45,410 bases of DNA from Methylophaga sp. (GTDB taxonomy: Bacteria > Pseudomonadota > Gammaproteobacteria > Nitrosococcales > Methylophagaceae). The position numbers and the translations under genes were made by a program. The notes beneath the pieces are model-generated. The model searched no databases. It was not told the DNA's origin and saw only the letters and a program-made list of their open reading frames with translations. The DNA lies in NCBI GenBank assembly GCA_011053005.1, contig DRHW01000006.1:1-45410 (forward strand), in the 5' to 3' direction. This document shows positions 34,186 to 43,598 of the stretch, in pieces; the stretch's first letter is position 1, and every line of letters begins with the position of its first letter.

Positions 34186-34484
34186 CTAAAACACACCATA
34201 ACTACTCATCCCTGCCCCTTGATAATTAGAGTAAATATGTTGGTACACCAACAGACTTTTAATATCCAACTCTTCATCAGGGTATGGCACTTGTGGTAAC
34301 CACTGCAGACTATCATTAATCATCGTTCTAACTTGGGCGCTGATTTGTGTGCTTTCACGCCAACCCTGTACTTTCAGCTTTTGAGTGTCTCATTATCAAT
34401 TGAAACAGCACCAAAGTTTAAGTCTTTTTTGAGTGTCTCATTATCAATTGAAACAGCACCAAAGTTTAAGTCTTTGTCGTCCAT
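34186..34484 (-). pseudogene. Frameshifted remnant, perhaps of a type I restriction R subunit
   Basis: From an ATG at 34484 the frame reads MDDK and two copies of DLNFGAVSIDNETLK, then stops at 34374. A frame offset by one base carries on without a break: KLKVQGWRESTQISAQVRTM, INDSLQWLPQVPYPDEELDI, KSLLVYQHIYSNYQGAG, to a stop at 34186. Adding one A to the four-A run just before AGCTG joins the two. The second part recalls C-termini of HsdR-type subunits (LP...Y...E...K...VYxH...Y), a weak resemblance from memory. Only a short tail exists, so the gene is a fragment whatever the frameshift's origin. Confidence 0.55.
34379..34475. repeat. Two-copy 48-bp tandem repeat
   Basis: Unit at about 34381-34428 repeated at 34429-34475 with full identity (TTGAGTGTCTCATTATCAAT, then TGAAACAGCACCAAAGTTTA, then AGTCTTT). 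48 bp is 16 codons, so the repeat is in frame within the remnant gene. Complete identity points to a recent duplication. Confidence 0.95.
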
Positions 34485-34495
34485 CAATATTATTC

Positions 34496-35212
34496 TTACT
34501 GATTATTTATAAAAACAATCACATCAGAAGATTGATGATGAACTTCCAATCTGCCATTCTGACTGAGGTCACTTGCTTGAAAGTGAAGTTCAAATGGGAA
34601 CCACACTGGCGCGTCACTTATCGTCGTTAAGCTTCGACTAGATTGGCTCTCAGAATACAAACTTGCTTCGACAAGCCAAGCTTTAACTGATGACGAATCA
34701 ACCTTAATAGGTTTTTGCGTTTGATAGAGACCTTGCTTAGGGTTAGCCAAAAGATCAAGGTTAATCAATGTCCTCACAACAAATTGCATACTTCTTTTAA
34801 TAGTAGATGTATCACCAAAGTTTTCAACTACTCTTTGTTCCAACTGTGCATATAAGAATGCATCGTTTAACTTCGTCAATCGACCTATTTGACCTACAAC
34901 TAAGTAAAAAAATGGGTATTTAGCCAGCATCATTCCCCAGTGGAATACTAAATTTAACTCACTATGTTCCATAATAAGTTTTGCAGCATCATCTTGAAAT
35001 GCTTTCGGAATATGCGCTGGCAGTTTATTCCAAATCCCAAAAAGCAAATTACGTGTTTTATCTTTAGCAACTTGACTTGTAAATACTGGTGCAAGCATCA
35101 AATCAATCTGGCTTTTTAATTCGTCACCTTCAATGTCCTTAGCAACCCACGATGCAGTTTGCGTTAGCCATTCAGTTTCAAGATGTCGATTAAATCCTAT
35201 TGATACTTTCAC
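34496..35212 (-). CDS. BrxA-like protein, second copy
   Basis: A 238-aa protein paralogous to the gene just upstream (35226). Shared segments include FNRHLETEWLTQTASWVAKD (compare FSRHVEKDWLDQTALWC), DKTRNLLFGIWNKLPAHIP, LVFHWGMMLAKYPFF, IGRLTKLNDAFLYAQLEQRV and a C-terminal LEVHHQSSDVIVF. It has diverged well below identity, so the duplication is old. In BREX type 3 a single brxA normally follows pglZ; this is an extra member, 13 bp downstream of the first. Role by family: small DNA-binding BREX component; specific task unknown. Confidence 0.75.
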   Translation of the reverse strand: MKVSIGFNRHLETEWLTQTASWVAKDIEGDELKSQIDLMLAPVFTSQVAKDKTRNLLFGIWNKLPAHIPKAFQDDAAKLIMEHSELNLVFHWGMMLAKYPFFYLVVGQIGRLTKLNDAFLYAQLEQRVVENFGDTSTIKRSMQFVVRTLINLDLLANPKQGLYQTQKPIKVDSSSVKAWLVEASLYSESQSSRSLTTISDAPVWFPFELHFQASDLSQNGRLEVHHQSSDVIVFINNQ

Positions 35213-35225
35213 TTTTCTTGTTTTC

Positions 35226-35933
35226 CTATTTCCTGAAAATCACTAAATCATTGCCTTGCTGATGCAATTCAAACCACGATTGTTCAATTTCATTAGCTTG
35301 TACATTAAAGTCAAATGGAAACCAAATAGCATCATCTATAATATCGGGTAAAGATCGACTCATTACCTCTTCACTAATTAATAAAGAATAAAGAAGCCAG
35401 TTTTTAAGGTCTGAATTTACCACTAATTTTCGATCTGCAACCTGATAACTTCTAGATGAACTCCGTATCACCACCCCAAACTCTACAAGTGTTTTTAATA
35501 CAGATCGTAAGTGCCGTTTAACCGTCTCAGTATCCCCGTATAATTCAACCATTCGTTTTTGAACTTGGGCATAAGTAAAAGAACAATTTAATTTCGTTGT
35601 TCTACCAATAAATCTAGCTACCTCAGCAAAGAATTTTTTCTTTGCAATTAGCAAACCCCAATGGATAGCTAAGGGAATATCACTACTACCTCTCACTTTA
35701 TCACAGGCAAACTTTTGAAAGCGTGATGGAATATTTCCAGGTATATCAATCCAAATTGAAGTTAATTGATTCCTTGTCTTTCCAAGATTAATCTTGCATG
35801 TAATCCAGGGCGTCAGCATCGTATTAATCTTTGTGACTATTTCTTTTTTATCTAAATTATCTGTACACCACAAAGCAGTTTGGTCCAACCAGTCTTTTTC
35901 TACGTGTCGACTAAAACTAACTTTTTTCAACAT
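35226..35933 (-). CDS. brxA: BrxA-like BREX protein, first copy
   Basis: A 235-aa protein directly after pglZ, overlapping it by 17 bp, which is the place of brxA in BREX type 3 operons. Helical N-terminal half with GKTRNQLTSIWIDIPGNIP (residues 51-69) and IHWGLLIAKKKFF; the central part (VQKRMVELYGDTETVKRHLRSVLKTLVEFGVV) looks like a winged helix. Overall similarity to the BrxA of type 1 systems is not obvious from sequence alone, so the name rests on position, size and the KTR pattern. Confidence 0.75.
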   Translation of the reverse strand: MLKKVSFSRHVEKDWLDQTALWCTDNLDKKEIVTKINTMLTPWITCKINLGKTRNQLTSIWIDIPGNIPSRFQKFACDKVRGSSDIPLAIHWGLLIAKKKFFAEVARFIGRTTKLNCSFTYAQVQKRMVELYGDTETVKRHLRSVLKTLVEFGVVIRSSSRSYQVADRKLVVNSDLKNWLLYSLLISEEVMSRSLPDIIDDAIWFPFDFNVQANEIEQSWFELHQQGNDLVIFRK

Positions 35934-37914
35934 TATGTTTATTTTTTCTCTTAATGATTGCTAACGGTACAATAACTTCGTGTAAGCCTATTCCACCGTG
36001 TCCGACGATCTTTTGTCCAGCCTTAACGAATGCGTGACAACCTCGACTTACCAGAGGGTAAAAACCATTTGGTAACCCATATTTTTTGCTGGGCCAGTTT
36101 ATCACCTTGCCATTTAAATTATCTGAAGATAGTGTGCTTTTTGCTGCCTCAGCACTCTTATACATTCTAACTCGCTCGCCCTTGGTTTCAGCCTTTACTC
36201 CTTCATTGAGTCGACCAGCCCCAACAGCCTCCTGATTACCGTGATCAGCAGTAATGATAATTTCATAACCTTCATCTAATAAGATATTAATTTTGTCCGT
36301 AAATTGCCACTGTTCAAGCCAGTCATCGACAACAGAGTTCAAACCAGACATCCCAGCCTTCATACCGTGCATTTGCTCATCAATGAAATTTATAACTAAC
36401 CCTGCAACCATCACATTCCGTGATCCAATCAAGTCTTTAAAATCAGTATAATTTATTTTGTCTTCAACTTTCTTTGCATAAAGAACTTGCTCACGATTAA
36501 GTCCTTGGTCATCCCAATAATTTGTCCATAGTGCCTTTTCTTTAGCTGTAGTCAACAATGAATCTGCAAAATAGTATGGCTTCTTCCCTGAAAATAAAGC
36601 CTGCCGAGAAATAGATGTAATAGTGGGTACCCAAGCAAAACAATAGCGTTCATCCACAGCAATATTAGCACAAGTATTTAATTTATCTCGTAATAGTGCC
36701 CACTGTTGAAAGCCCATTCCATCCATCACCAATAAACAAACTTTTTTCCCTAATTGAACTTTTTGATTGAGCCAGCTAGGAATCTTATGGAGCATATTCG
36801 GATATTGGACGGATGGAATCGATATTAACTCACCATATTTATCTAATAACCAAGCCTCAAAGCTTTCATCTGTCTGTCGGTTTAAATCAACAAGATTTTC
36901 AATTTCTAAAGCTAACAATTGTTGCCTAATTTGATATGAAATTGCATTAAGGTTTCCCAACCCACGTGCTAGTTCTCCCCAAAAATCAGCATTCACAGTC
37001 TTTATATCTATTTTTGAAAGTGATTTTTTAACGGTGTCATATAAATGTTGATAACGCTTCAGCTTTGTTTGATCGTTATCCGTTTGAATGCCAATCCAAG
37101 CCCAATGTTCAGGAGCAATCCCTACGAACTTAATTGGTTTTAACAAGCCATCTGCAAATAAGTTGTCTACAAAAACTTTTATGTCCTGATCATCAAATGG
37201 CACAATAAGCTGATGATTTGGATAAGCCGTTTCCTTAAGCTCATTACTAATAAGTAAGCTATCTAAATACATTCCCCATTGCTGTTGTAAAAACTCAAAG
37301 AACTGCGGCTTGTATGGAATAAGTTGGTCAAATTTCCACCCCGAAAATACAGTATTTAAATTCAGTAAACGAATTAAATGCTTTTCTATTTCTTCAGGCA
37401 TCTCATTCATTAAATAATGCTTCCGAATCAGCATTCTCACCACATCAACATCTGTTTGAATTATTTCTGGTGCAATTTTATAAATATGTCTCAACACAAA
37501 GTCCAAACTTGCCACTTTTGTCAACTTTCCAGGTCGATAACTTTGAACTCGCATACTGATAAGTTGGTAATTCTCGGGGGGGATAATTCTTAATACATCT
37601 GCATCTATATCCTCAATAACTTCACTTATATGAAAATCGACAATTTTCGATTTACGTAACAACTCATACGGGATATTTATCTCATTAATATCAGAGTATC
37701 GAAACAGAAAAGCACCACCACTTTCCTTTTCTAACCACTCTTCATAAATAAGGTGCAAAGCAATTGGATCTACATCATCAAAGATTATTGCTTTAGATTG
37801 CTTGATAGCGTTGGAGATGTGTGGCTCATAACAAATGCGATCAGGATCATTGATGACAAAGCATAACGACTCATTCAACGCTAACTTATTAAGTAACCTA
37901 TCTTGCCATTGCAT
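35917..37914 (-). CDS. pglZ: BREX phosphatase PglZ (type 3-like)
   Basis: A 665-aa protein of the alkaline phosphatase superfamily. The metal-binding and nucleophile region is LLVMDGMGFQQWALL (394-408) with VPTITSISRQALFSG (429-443) supplying the likely nucleophile Thr/Ser. A second metal cluster is IITADHGNQEAVGAG (553-567), and VSRGCHAFVKAG, VGHGGIGLHEVIVP lies near the C-terminus. The N-terminal half is specific to PglZ and helical. PglZ is the core marker of BREX systems, required for phage exclusion and for host DNA methylation. Size and position fit BREX type 3. The gene starts 3 bp after the helicase stop. Confidence 0.93.
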   Translation of the reverse strand: MQWQDRLLNKLALNESLCFVINDPDRICYEPHISNAIKQSKAIIFDDVDPIALHLIYEEWLEKESGGAFLFRYSDINEINIPYELLRKSKIVDFHISEVIEDIDADVLRIIPPENYQLISMRVQSYRPGKLTKVASLDFVLRHIYKIAPEIIQTDVDVVRMLIRKHYLMNEMPEEIEKHLIRLLNLNTVFSGWKFDQLIPYKPQFFEFLQQQWGMYLDSLLISNELKETAYPNHQLIVPFDDQDIKVFVDNLFADGLLKPIKFVGIAPEHWAWIGIQTDNDQTKLKRYQHLYDTVKKSLSKIDIKTVNADFWGELARGLGNLNAISYQIRQQLLALEIENLVDLNRQTDESFEAWLLDKYGELISIPSVQYPNMLHKIPSWLNQKVQLGKKVCLLVMDGMGFQQWALLRDKLNTCANIAVDERYCFAWVPTITSISRQALFSGKKPYYFADSLLTTAKEKALWTNYWDDQGLNREQVLYAKKVEDKINYTDFKDLIGSRNVMVAGLVINFIDEQMHGMKAGMSGLNSVVDDWLEQWQFTDKINILLDEGYEIIITADHGNQEAVGAGRLNEGVKAETKGERVRMYKSAEAAKSTLSSDNLNGKVINWPSKKYGLPNGFYPLVSRGCHAFVKAGQKIVGHGGIGLHEVIVPLAIIKRKNKHNVEKS

Positions 37915-37917
37915 TAG

Positions 37918-40713
37918 CTAGTCTCTTATCTCACAAGCTAGATGAAGGTTTAACTCAGGATAAACAGCTTTTTTATCAGCCATTTTTTTCGTCCAGTTAT
38001 TATATTCATCATCTAACTGTCTCAACCGATAATTTTTCACTTCTGGTAAACCGATTCTATTAATCGCCCGTCTACGAGCTAAAAATGAATACTCACCTTT
38101 TTCTCTTTGCTGTTCTAAATCAGTTAAATGCTGTGCCAGCATATTTTCAAATACAAACTTACCTTGCTGCTTTGCATTATTTAGAAGTTGTAGATAAATA
38201 TCGTTTTTATTGATTAATTTATCTGCAGCAATATTTCCTAACTGGATGCTTTCAGAACAAATAGCATCCCAAATTCGATTTGATGCTGGTGAAGAATACT
38301 GACCATCTAAAGCAATATAAATAGGTAGGTATTTTAATTGTCTTTCATCTTGTCCTGCAAAACGTATGCTCCACAATGACCAAAAACCTTTTACACCACT
38401 AGGCAATGAGGGAACACTGATGATGGGGATATTTTGTACTTCACTCCACAGAGGCAAGCTTGCGCACAACCCTCTTATTTTAGGGTTCTCAAGGGTAATA
38501 TGCTTCAGGTTAAGATCATCTTGAGCTTCTTTGCCCACAAAGGTAATATTATTCCAAATAGCCCCATCTTCCCATTTAAGGTTCAATCCTCTCCCCTCAA
38601 GTAAAGTAAAGCTTGTTTTTTGTCCCATTTCTTGTCGCCAAGCTAAATACTGCTTCACCATATTGGCAATCCAGTGGGGTAATGGATGGTTTGTTATTTT
38701 TTGATAATCATAAGCTTTCAGCTCAACATTATCCGAAAATAAATTATCCTGTGAATGTTTATCTCTAGCAGCTTCTTGAACCGTTTGTAAGGCTTTTTCA
38801 AGCTCTTGGTCCATTACCGCTGGATTAGTTAATGATTCCATAAATAACTTATCAAATAAATGATTGGCTTCGGCAGAATCTAATACATCACTGCTCTTAT
38901 CAACACCAAATTCATCTAAGATAATTTGAAGTTTAGCTTCTAACACCTCACGGACACGATGTTCAACTGTATCTTCCAGTACAAAGTTTATTGCCCTAAC
39001 AATATGAGGCTGACCAATACGATCAACGCGGCCTATTCTCTGTTCCATCCTCATCGGATTCCAAGGCATATCGTAATTAACAATAATATGACAAAACTGT
39101 AAATTTATGCCTTCGCCGCCTGCATCAGTAGAAATCAAGATTCGAGCATCACCTGCAAACTCAGTTTGTACTTTTTGACGCTCATTCACATCCATCGAAC
39201 CATTTAAGCAAACAATACTAATACCACGGTCTGTAAAAAACTTACTTAGCATTTGCTGAGTAGGAACAAACTCTGTAAATACCAACATTTTTAAATTCGG
39301 AGACTGCTCCTCCTGCTGTAACTTATATAGCCAGTCAATCAAGGCTTCGGCTTTTGCATCACTTTCCTTAGCAACACATCTTTCGGCTAATTGTAGTAAA
39401 TGTTCGACTTCCCCTTTCTCATTATCGAGCGCTTGTTTACCTTCACTAATTAATTTATCAAGCTGGGATTGTCCATCTAACTCAGCCCACTCTTCAGCAG
39501 ATATCATTGGAAGATCTTCTTCGATAACTATATTATTAAGAGCATCTAACCTTCGAGCTAATGTCTTAGCAATAGCAGCACTACTAGAGCTCACCAACCG
39601 TTGCATCAATATCATTAAAAAACCAATTCCATTCTGCTTTTTTGCTTTAGCCTGGTTGTAACCTTCTTTTATATACTCAGTTACTTCATCATATAACTGC
39701 CTTTGCAAGGCATGTTTCTTTTGCCAAGCGACGGGAATCAATGCTGTTTTTCTGGGCTGGAATAATGACTTTCCTTCGCCATCAATAGAGATACGCTTTT
39801 CGGTTCGAATGACATAAGGGTTAACGCGGTCTTTCGTAATACTTCCAAGGTCAGGAAAGGCTTCTTTATCAATCAAAGCCATTAAGCGATGAAAGGCATC
39901 ACTTTTACCTTGATGCGGCGTGGCTGATAGTAGTAAGAGATAAGGTGCCGATTCTGCTAAACCTTGCCCTAGCTTATACCTAGCAACAAGCTCTGTACTC
40001 CCACCTAGTCGATGTGCTTCATCAACAATAATAAGGTCCCAGCCAGATGCTAATAGATCATCAAAACGATGTTTGTTGTATTCGTGTACCTGTTTTAATG
40101 ACCAACCTTGTCGCATTTCAATCGGTTTAATACTATCAACAGGACACACAATCTGATCGTGTCTAAGCCAAATATTATCGTGCTCATCTACAGCTTTCTG
40201 CTCACCAGGAAGTAATAAGTGAAAACTTTCATTGAAATGAATCTTCATCTCACTTACCCACTGACTCACCAAGCCTTTCGGGGTACAAATTAAAATACGC
40301 TTTGCCATCCCCCGCAATTTTAGCTCACGTAAAATCAGTCCTGCTTCAATAGTTTTTCCCAAGCCCACTTCATCAGCAAGCAAATAGCGAACTTGCTTTC
40401 GAGACATCGCCTTACTAAGAGCCTTTAATTGATGGGGTAAAGGGATCACATTGGATTCAATCGGGGCTAACAATATATCTTCTTTTTGAGCATTCGCAAT
40501 TTTTGCAGCAATGCTAATGTAAGAAATGAAATGCACATCAGTCGATGAGGCTTCATTTGGTGAGGTTAAATCATCACTCGATACCTTCACCAGAACATCT
40601 TGCTGTTGTAACCATATACGATAAAAACTTTGCCCCCAAAGAACGGCATTCTCAATTACCTTCACATTTTGTTGATATGACTTACTCCATGCCCAATCAC
40701 CGACATTAAACAT
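37918..40713 (-). CDS. brxHII: BREX SNF2-type helicase (BrxHII)
   Basis: A 931-aa superfamily 2 ATPase. The SNF2 N-terminal half has Walker A LLADEVGLGKTIEAGLIL (111-128), ICTPKGLVSQW, DEAH (231-234) in LIIVDEAHRLGG, and LLSATPHQGK. The C-terminal helicase half has FTEFVPTQQM, ILISTDAGGEGINLQFC and MEQRIGRVDRIGQ (motif VI). The final 300 residues are an accessory region. SNF2-type translocases of BREX type 3 move on DNA and are needed for defence. The gene lies between pglX and pglZ, as in the type 3 order; gaps are 18 and 3 bp. Confidence 0.92.
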   Translation of the reverse strand: MFNVGDWAWSKSYQQNVKVIENAVLWGQSFYRIWLQQQDVLVKVSSDDLTSPNEASSTDVHFISYISIAAKIANAQKEDILLAPIESNVIPLPHQLKALSKAMSRKQVRYLLADEVGLGKTIEAGLILRELKLRGMAKRILICTPKGLVSQWVSEMKIHFNESFHLLLPGEQKAVDEHDNIWLRHDQIVCPVDSIKPIEMRQGWSLKQVHEYNKHRFDDLLASGWDLIIVDEAHRLGGSTELVARYKLGQGLAESAPYLLLLSATPHQGKSDAFHRLMALIDKEAFPDLGSITKDRVNPYVIRTEKRISIDGEGKSLFQPRKTALIPVAWQKKHALQRQLYDEVTEYIKEGYNQAKAKKQNGIGFLMILMQRLVSSSSAAIAKTLARRLDALNNIVIEEDLPMISAEEWAELDGQSQLDKLISEGKQALDNEKGEVEHLLQLAERCVAKESDAKAEALIDWLYKLQQEEQSPNLKMLVFTEFVPTQQMLSKFFTDRGISIVCLNGSMDVNERQKVQTEFAGDARILISTDAGGEGINLQFCHIIVNYDMPWNPMRMEQRIGRVDRIGQPHIVRAINFVLEDTVEHRVREVLEAKLQIILDEFGVDKSSDVLDSAEANHLFDKLFMESLTNPAVMDQELEKALQTVQEAARDKHSQDNLFSDNVELKAYDYQKITNHPLPHWIANMVKQYLAWRQEMGQKTSFTLLEGRGLNLKWEDGAIWNNITFVGKEAQDDLNLKHITLENPKIRGLCASLPLWSEVQNIPIISVPSLPSGVKGFWSLWSIRFAGQDERQLKYLPIYIALDGQYSSPASNRIWDAICSESIQLGNIAADKLINKNDIYLQLLNNAKQQGKFVFENMLAQHLTDLEQQREKGEYSFLARRRAINRIGLPEVKNYRLRQLDDEYNNWTKKMADKKAVYPELNLHLACEIRD

Positions 40714-40731
40714 CCATATTAACTCCTTAAA

Positions 40732-43557
40732 TTAGTCCCAATCATCATCTTGACTGGATGTTAATGTCTGAGCGTTATCATAAAACATCAATAGCTTTTC
40801 ATCTTCTTGTAATACGTCAGAAGGGATTTTAGAAGCAACATCTAAAATTGTTTGATAGTCTTGCACTTGCCAGCAAGCGTTAAAGCCTGCACGCAAAGCC
40901 TCAGCTCTTGGTTGCTTAACTTTTTTCTTCTCTTCTTTATACGTTTCAAACTCTCTCATCAGAGAGCGTAATCGAAGTCTTTCTAGATCATCAGCTTTAT
41001 TATGGTCTGGCACATACCAACGCTCTTTTGCTTTATTTTTTAGGCTTGGATTATCTTTCTCAAGCCCCCGTAGATCTTTGAAATTTGTTGATAAGTATGT
41101 ATGAATTTGAGATGGCACATCATCCTCAGCATCATATTTGATGAAATTTTGTTCTAACAATATAGCAAGCTCAAGTTGTAATTCATTTTTCTTCCAACCT
41201 GAAAGTTCATTCAGAAATAAAGGGTGAATTTCTGAATATGTTTTAGGTTTAATCTTTAGTTCTTGTCGTAACCATTCAATTGCAGAAGCTTCATCATCAA
41301 CAAAAATAGATAGTTGCTTAATAGCCATAGAAGTCGCTCGGTTCCTATCGTATTCAGCAACTTGTTCAGATAGAAAGTACATGCCATCTCGCATCGAAAA
41401 CCGTTGAGCTAGTCCTTTTTGAAATTCTTGGCTCGATAATGGAATAGGAAAACCTCTTCGAATAAAAAAGGAAACAACCTGGTCAAATAGAATTCTAGGG
41501 TCACGCTCAGGTACAAAAAGTAGGTCTCCGCGGTTTTTTTTTGCAACCGGGAGGTACTGAAGATGAGTTTGTATAAAGTCCCAAACTCCCTCCTCTGTTT
41601 CAGCCTCACTTTCGAACCGTTTATCAAAGCTCCCATCAGGCTTATATGCTGAAATAACAAGGTCTTGTTTCACTGCTGTAGTAGTAGTAACAGCTTTGAA
41701 ACTACCTTGTTTTTTATCTAAGGCAGAAACATTTCCAACAATAAAACCAGCTTCCGATAAAGCTGTTTGAAGACTATTCCAAATAGCCGATTTGGTATTA
41801 GAAAACTCAACGGTCATCCATCGACCAGGTTTTAAAATTCGATATGCCTCTTTAAAACAATCAGTCATTAGTGCACGATATTCATCACTACCTTTTCCCT
41901 GAGTCTTATTTTCTATCGCTTCATGTTTGTTATTTGTCCAGACCCCCAGCCAAGCCTCCCATAAACTATTTAATTCCGAATAGTTTAAGTTAGCTCCAAA
42001 TGGTGGATCTATAAATAGATAATCTAGGCTATTTGAAGGTAAATTAGTCTCCCCCATACTTGAAGTGGAGCAAACTTTCTCTCCAGTGAAAGTAACTCTA
42101 GCTAGAGTTTTCTTCTCCCTATTCTTCCAAGTTTCAAATGGCTGAACTTCCACAGAATAAGAAGGTATATAAAGAGTGCCAGATAGTGGTGTTCCAACCC
42201 ATCCGCCGCCGCCGTGGAAAAAATATGACACTAAAAGTCTTGTGCGCTTAGACTGTCTAATGATTAAAGAATCAAATTGATACTGTAATTCATTTGATAA
42301 ATAAGATTGCTTAATATACTTTCTAAAGGATGCTAGGGCATAAAGATTTCTTTTTGTATAAAAGTGGTGAATGTGAGTTGCACCGTGTGAATTTGCAGGT
42401 TGAGCAGTATTCGAGCCTTCAGGTAACTTATCCGAAGGGTAATCATCAGTAATTACTAAATCATTGATCTTATTTATTAACTCTTGATCAAATATGTCAG
42501 GAACCTTTCTGTATCTTTCTTTCTCACCCTTAAGGGTATAAACAATTAAGACTGCTTCTTGTTTAGCTTGCTTAATTAACTTGCCGAGAGCGTGATCATA
42601 TGTAGCTTGCCATACGGTTTGAAGTGTTTTCTTTGTTAACTCAACATTGCAGTGCGGGCAAGGAAAGTTCTCCTTAACTTTACCTTTATCAAAATCAATT
42701 GATGCATTCCAAAAAACAAGCTCTTCCCCACAATGAGAACAGACAAATACATCAGACCAAATAACACAATTGATTATTCCCCTAGTTTCTCCATCAGAAT
42801 GAATGGTTTCATACATCCATTCACACTCCTTCTCAACTTCAGATAAAATACGGGCAGCTTCTAAAGAAAATGCACGCTCATCAATTCGAGAATTATAATG
42901 ATAGGAAATAAATGAAGCTACAGGAGATAGATCATTTAAGACAGCCCTTCGAGCGCCTATTTTTGAAAATGGTACCCATTTAACGGCTCCATCTATCTGC
43001 TCTTCCTTTTTATTAATAATTCCGTTCTCTGTGACTTGATAGCCTAACGACACGACAACGCTTTCATCGCCACACATTTGAGCTGCTACCCCCGTCATTC
43101 CAGTACCACATACCCCATCAAACACTATGTCTCCAGGATTAGTGTAATGCAATATATACCTCATTATCGCCTTGTGTGGTACCTTTGTATGATATGAATG
43201 CGCATTATAAATAGGATCATTTTTTCCTTCTTGAACATCAGCTGCAAAAGGTTCTCGATGGTATACTTCATCAGAATCGCCCTTTTTTTCTTCCCACAAT
43301 TTTATAAAATCCTGAAACCAAGGATTTGGACAAGCCGTATAATATGGCGGATCTGAAAGTTCTAAGATAGCGTCCTCATTTCCTAGAGGAAACCCATCAA
43401 TCTTTCTAAATTCAGGATCATTTAATTTTTCGCGTAACAACTCTGTGAAATGCTTTTTTCTAGCATCATCATTTTCAAATATTTGCCCTAAACATTCCAC
43501 TGGGCTATTTTTGTTAGTTTTCACATCATCACTATTTAACAAGGTTCCTTGCTTCAT
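40732..43557 (-). CDS. pglXI: BREX adenine methyltransferase (PglX of type 3)
   Basis: A 941-aa DNA methyltransferase. The N-terminal motif IV is LSDPPYYTACPNPW (67-80), followed by the SAM-binding motif I IVFDGVCGTGMTGVAAQ (144-160), the permuted order of N6/N4 methylases of the beta kind. A zinc ribbon CSHCGEEL / CPHCNVEL (Cys273, 276, 300, 303) is inserted. A second DPPF (IDPPFGANLNYSELN, 516-530) is present. The C-terminal 300 residues are likely target recognition. In BREX it marks the host genome at a specific adenine site so that the exclusion machinery spares it. The recognition sequence cannot be read here. Confidence 0.92.
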   Translation of the reverse strand: MKQGTLLNSDDVKTNKNSPVECLGQIFENDDARKKHFTELLREKLNDPEFRKIDGFPLGNEDAILELSDPPYYTACPNPWFQDFIKLWEEKKGDSDEVYHREPFAADVQEGKNDPIYNAHSYHTKVPHKAIMRYILHYTNPGDIVFDGVCGTGMTGVAAQMCGDESVVVSLGYQVTENGIINKKEEQIDGAVKWVPFSKIGARRAVLNDLSPVASFISYHYNSRIDERAFSLEAARILSEVEKECEWMYETIHSDGETRGIINCVIWSDVFVCSHCGEELVFWNASIDFDKGKVKENFPCPHCNVELTKKTLQTVWQATYDHALGKLIKQAKQEAVLIVYTLKGEKERYRKVPDIFDQELINKINDLVITDDYPSDKLPEGSNTAQPANSHGATHIHHFYTKRNLYALASFRKYIKQSYLSNELQYQFDSLIIRQSKRTRLLVSYFFHGGGGWVGTPLSGTLYIPSYSVEVQPFETWKNREKKTLARVTFTGEKVCSTSSMGETNLPSNSLDYLFIDPPFGANLNYSELNSLWEAWLGVWTNNKHEAIENKTQGKGSDEYRALMTDCFKEAYRILKPGRWMTVEFSNTKSAIWNSLQTALSEAGFIVGNVSALDKKQGSFKAVTTTTAVKQDLVISAYKPDGSFDKRFESEAETEEGVWDFIQTHLQYLPVAKKNRGDLLFVPERDPRILFDQVVSFFIRRGFPIPLSSQEFQKGLAQRFSMRDGMYFLSEQVAEYDRNRATSMAIKQLSIFVDDEASAIEWLRQELKIKPKTYSEIHPLFLNELSGWKKNELQLELAILLEQNFIKYDAEDDVPSQIHTYLSTNFKDLRGLEKDNPSLKNKAKERWYVPDHNKADDLERLRLRSLMREFETYKEEKKKVKQPRAEALRAGFNACWQVQDYQTILDVASKIPSDVLQEDEKLLMFYDNAQTLTSSQDDDWD

Positions 43558-43598
43558 ATCTCATTTCCTAAATTAATCTTTCCGTTTTTCAATTACAG

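Noticed and set aside
41409-41660. 83-codon minus-strand frame inside pglX
   Set aside because: Shadow frame within a strongly supported gene; no coding signature of its own.
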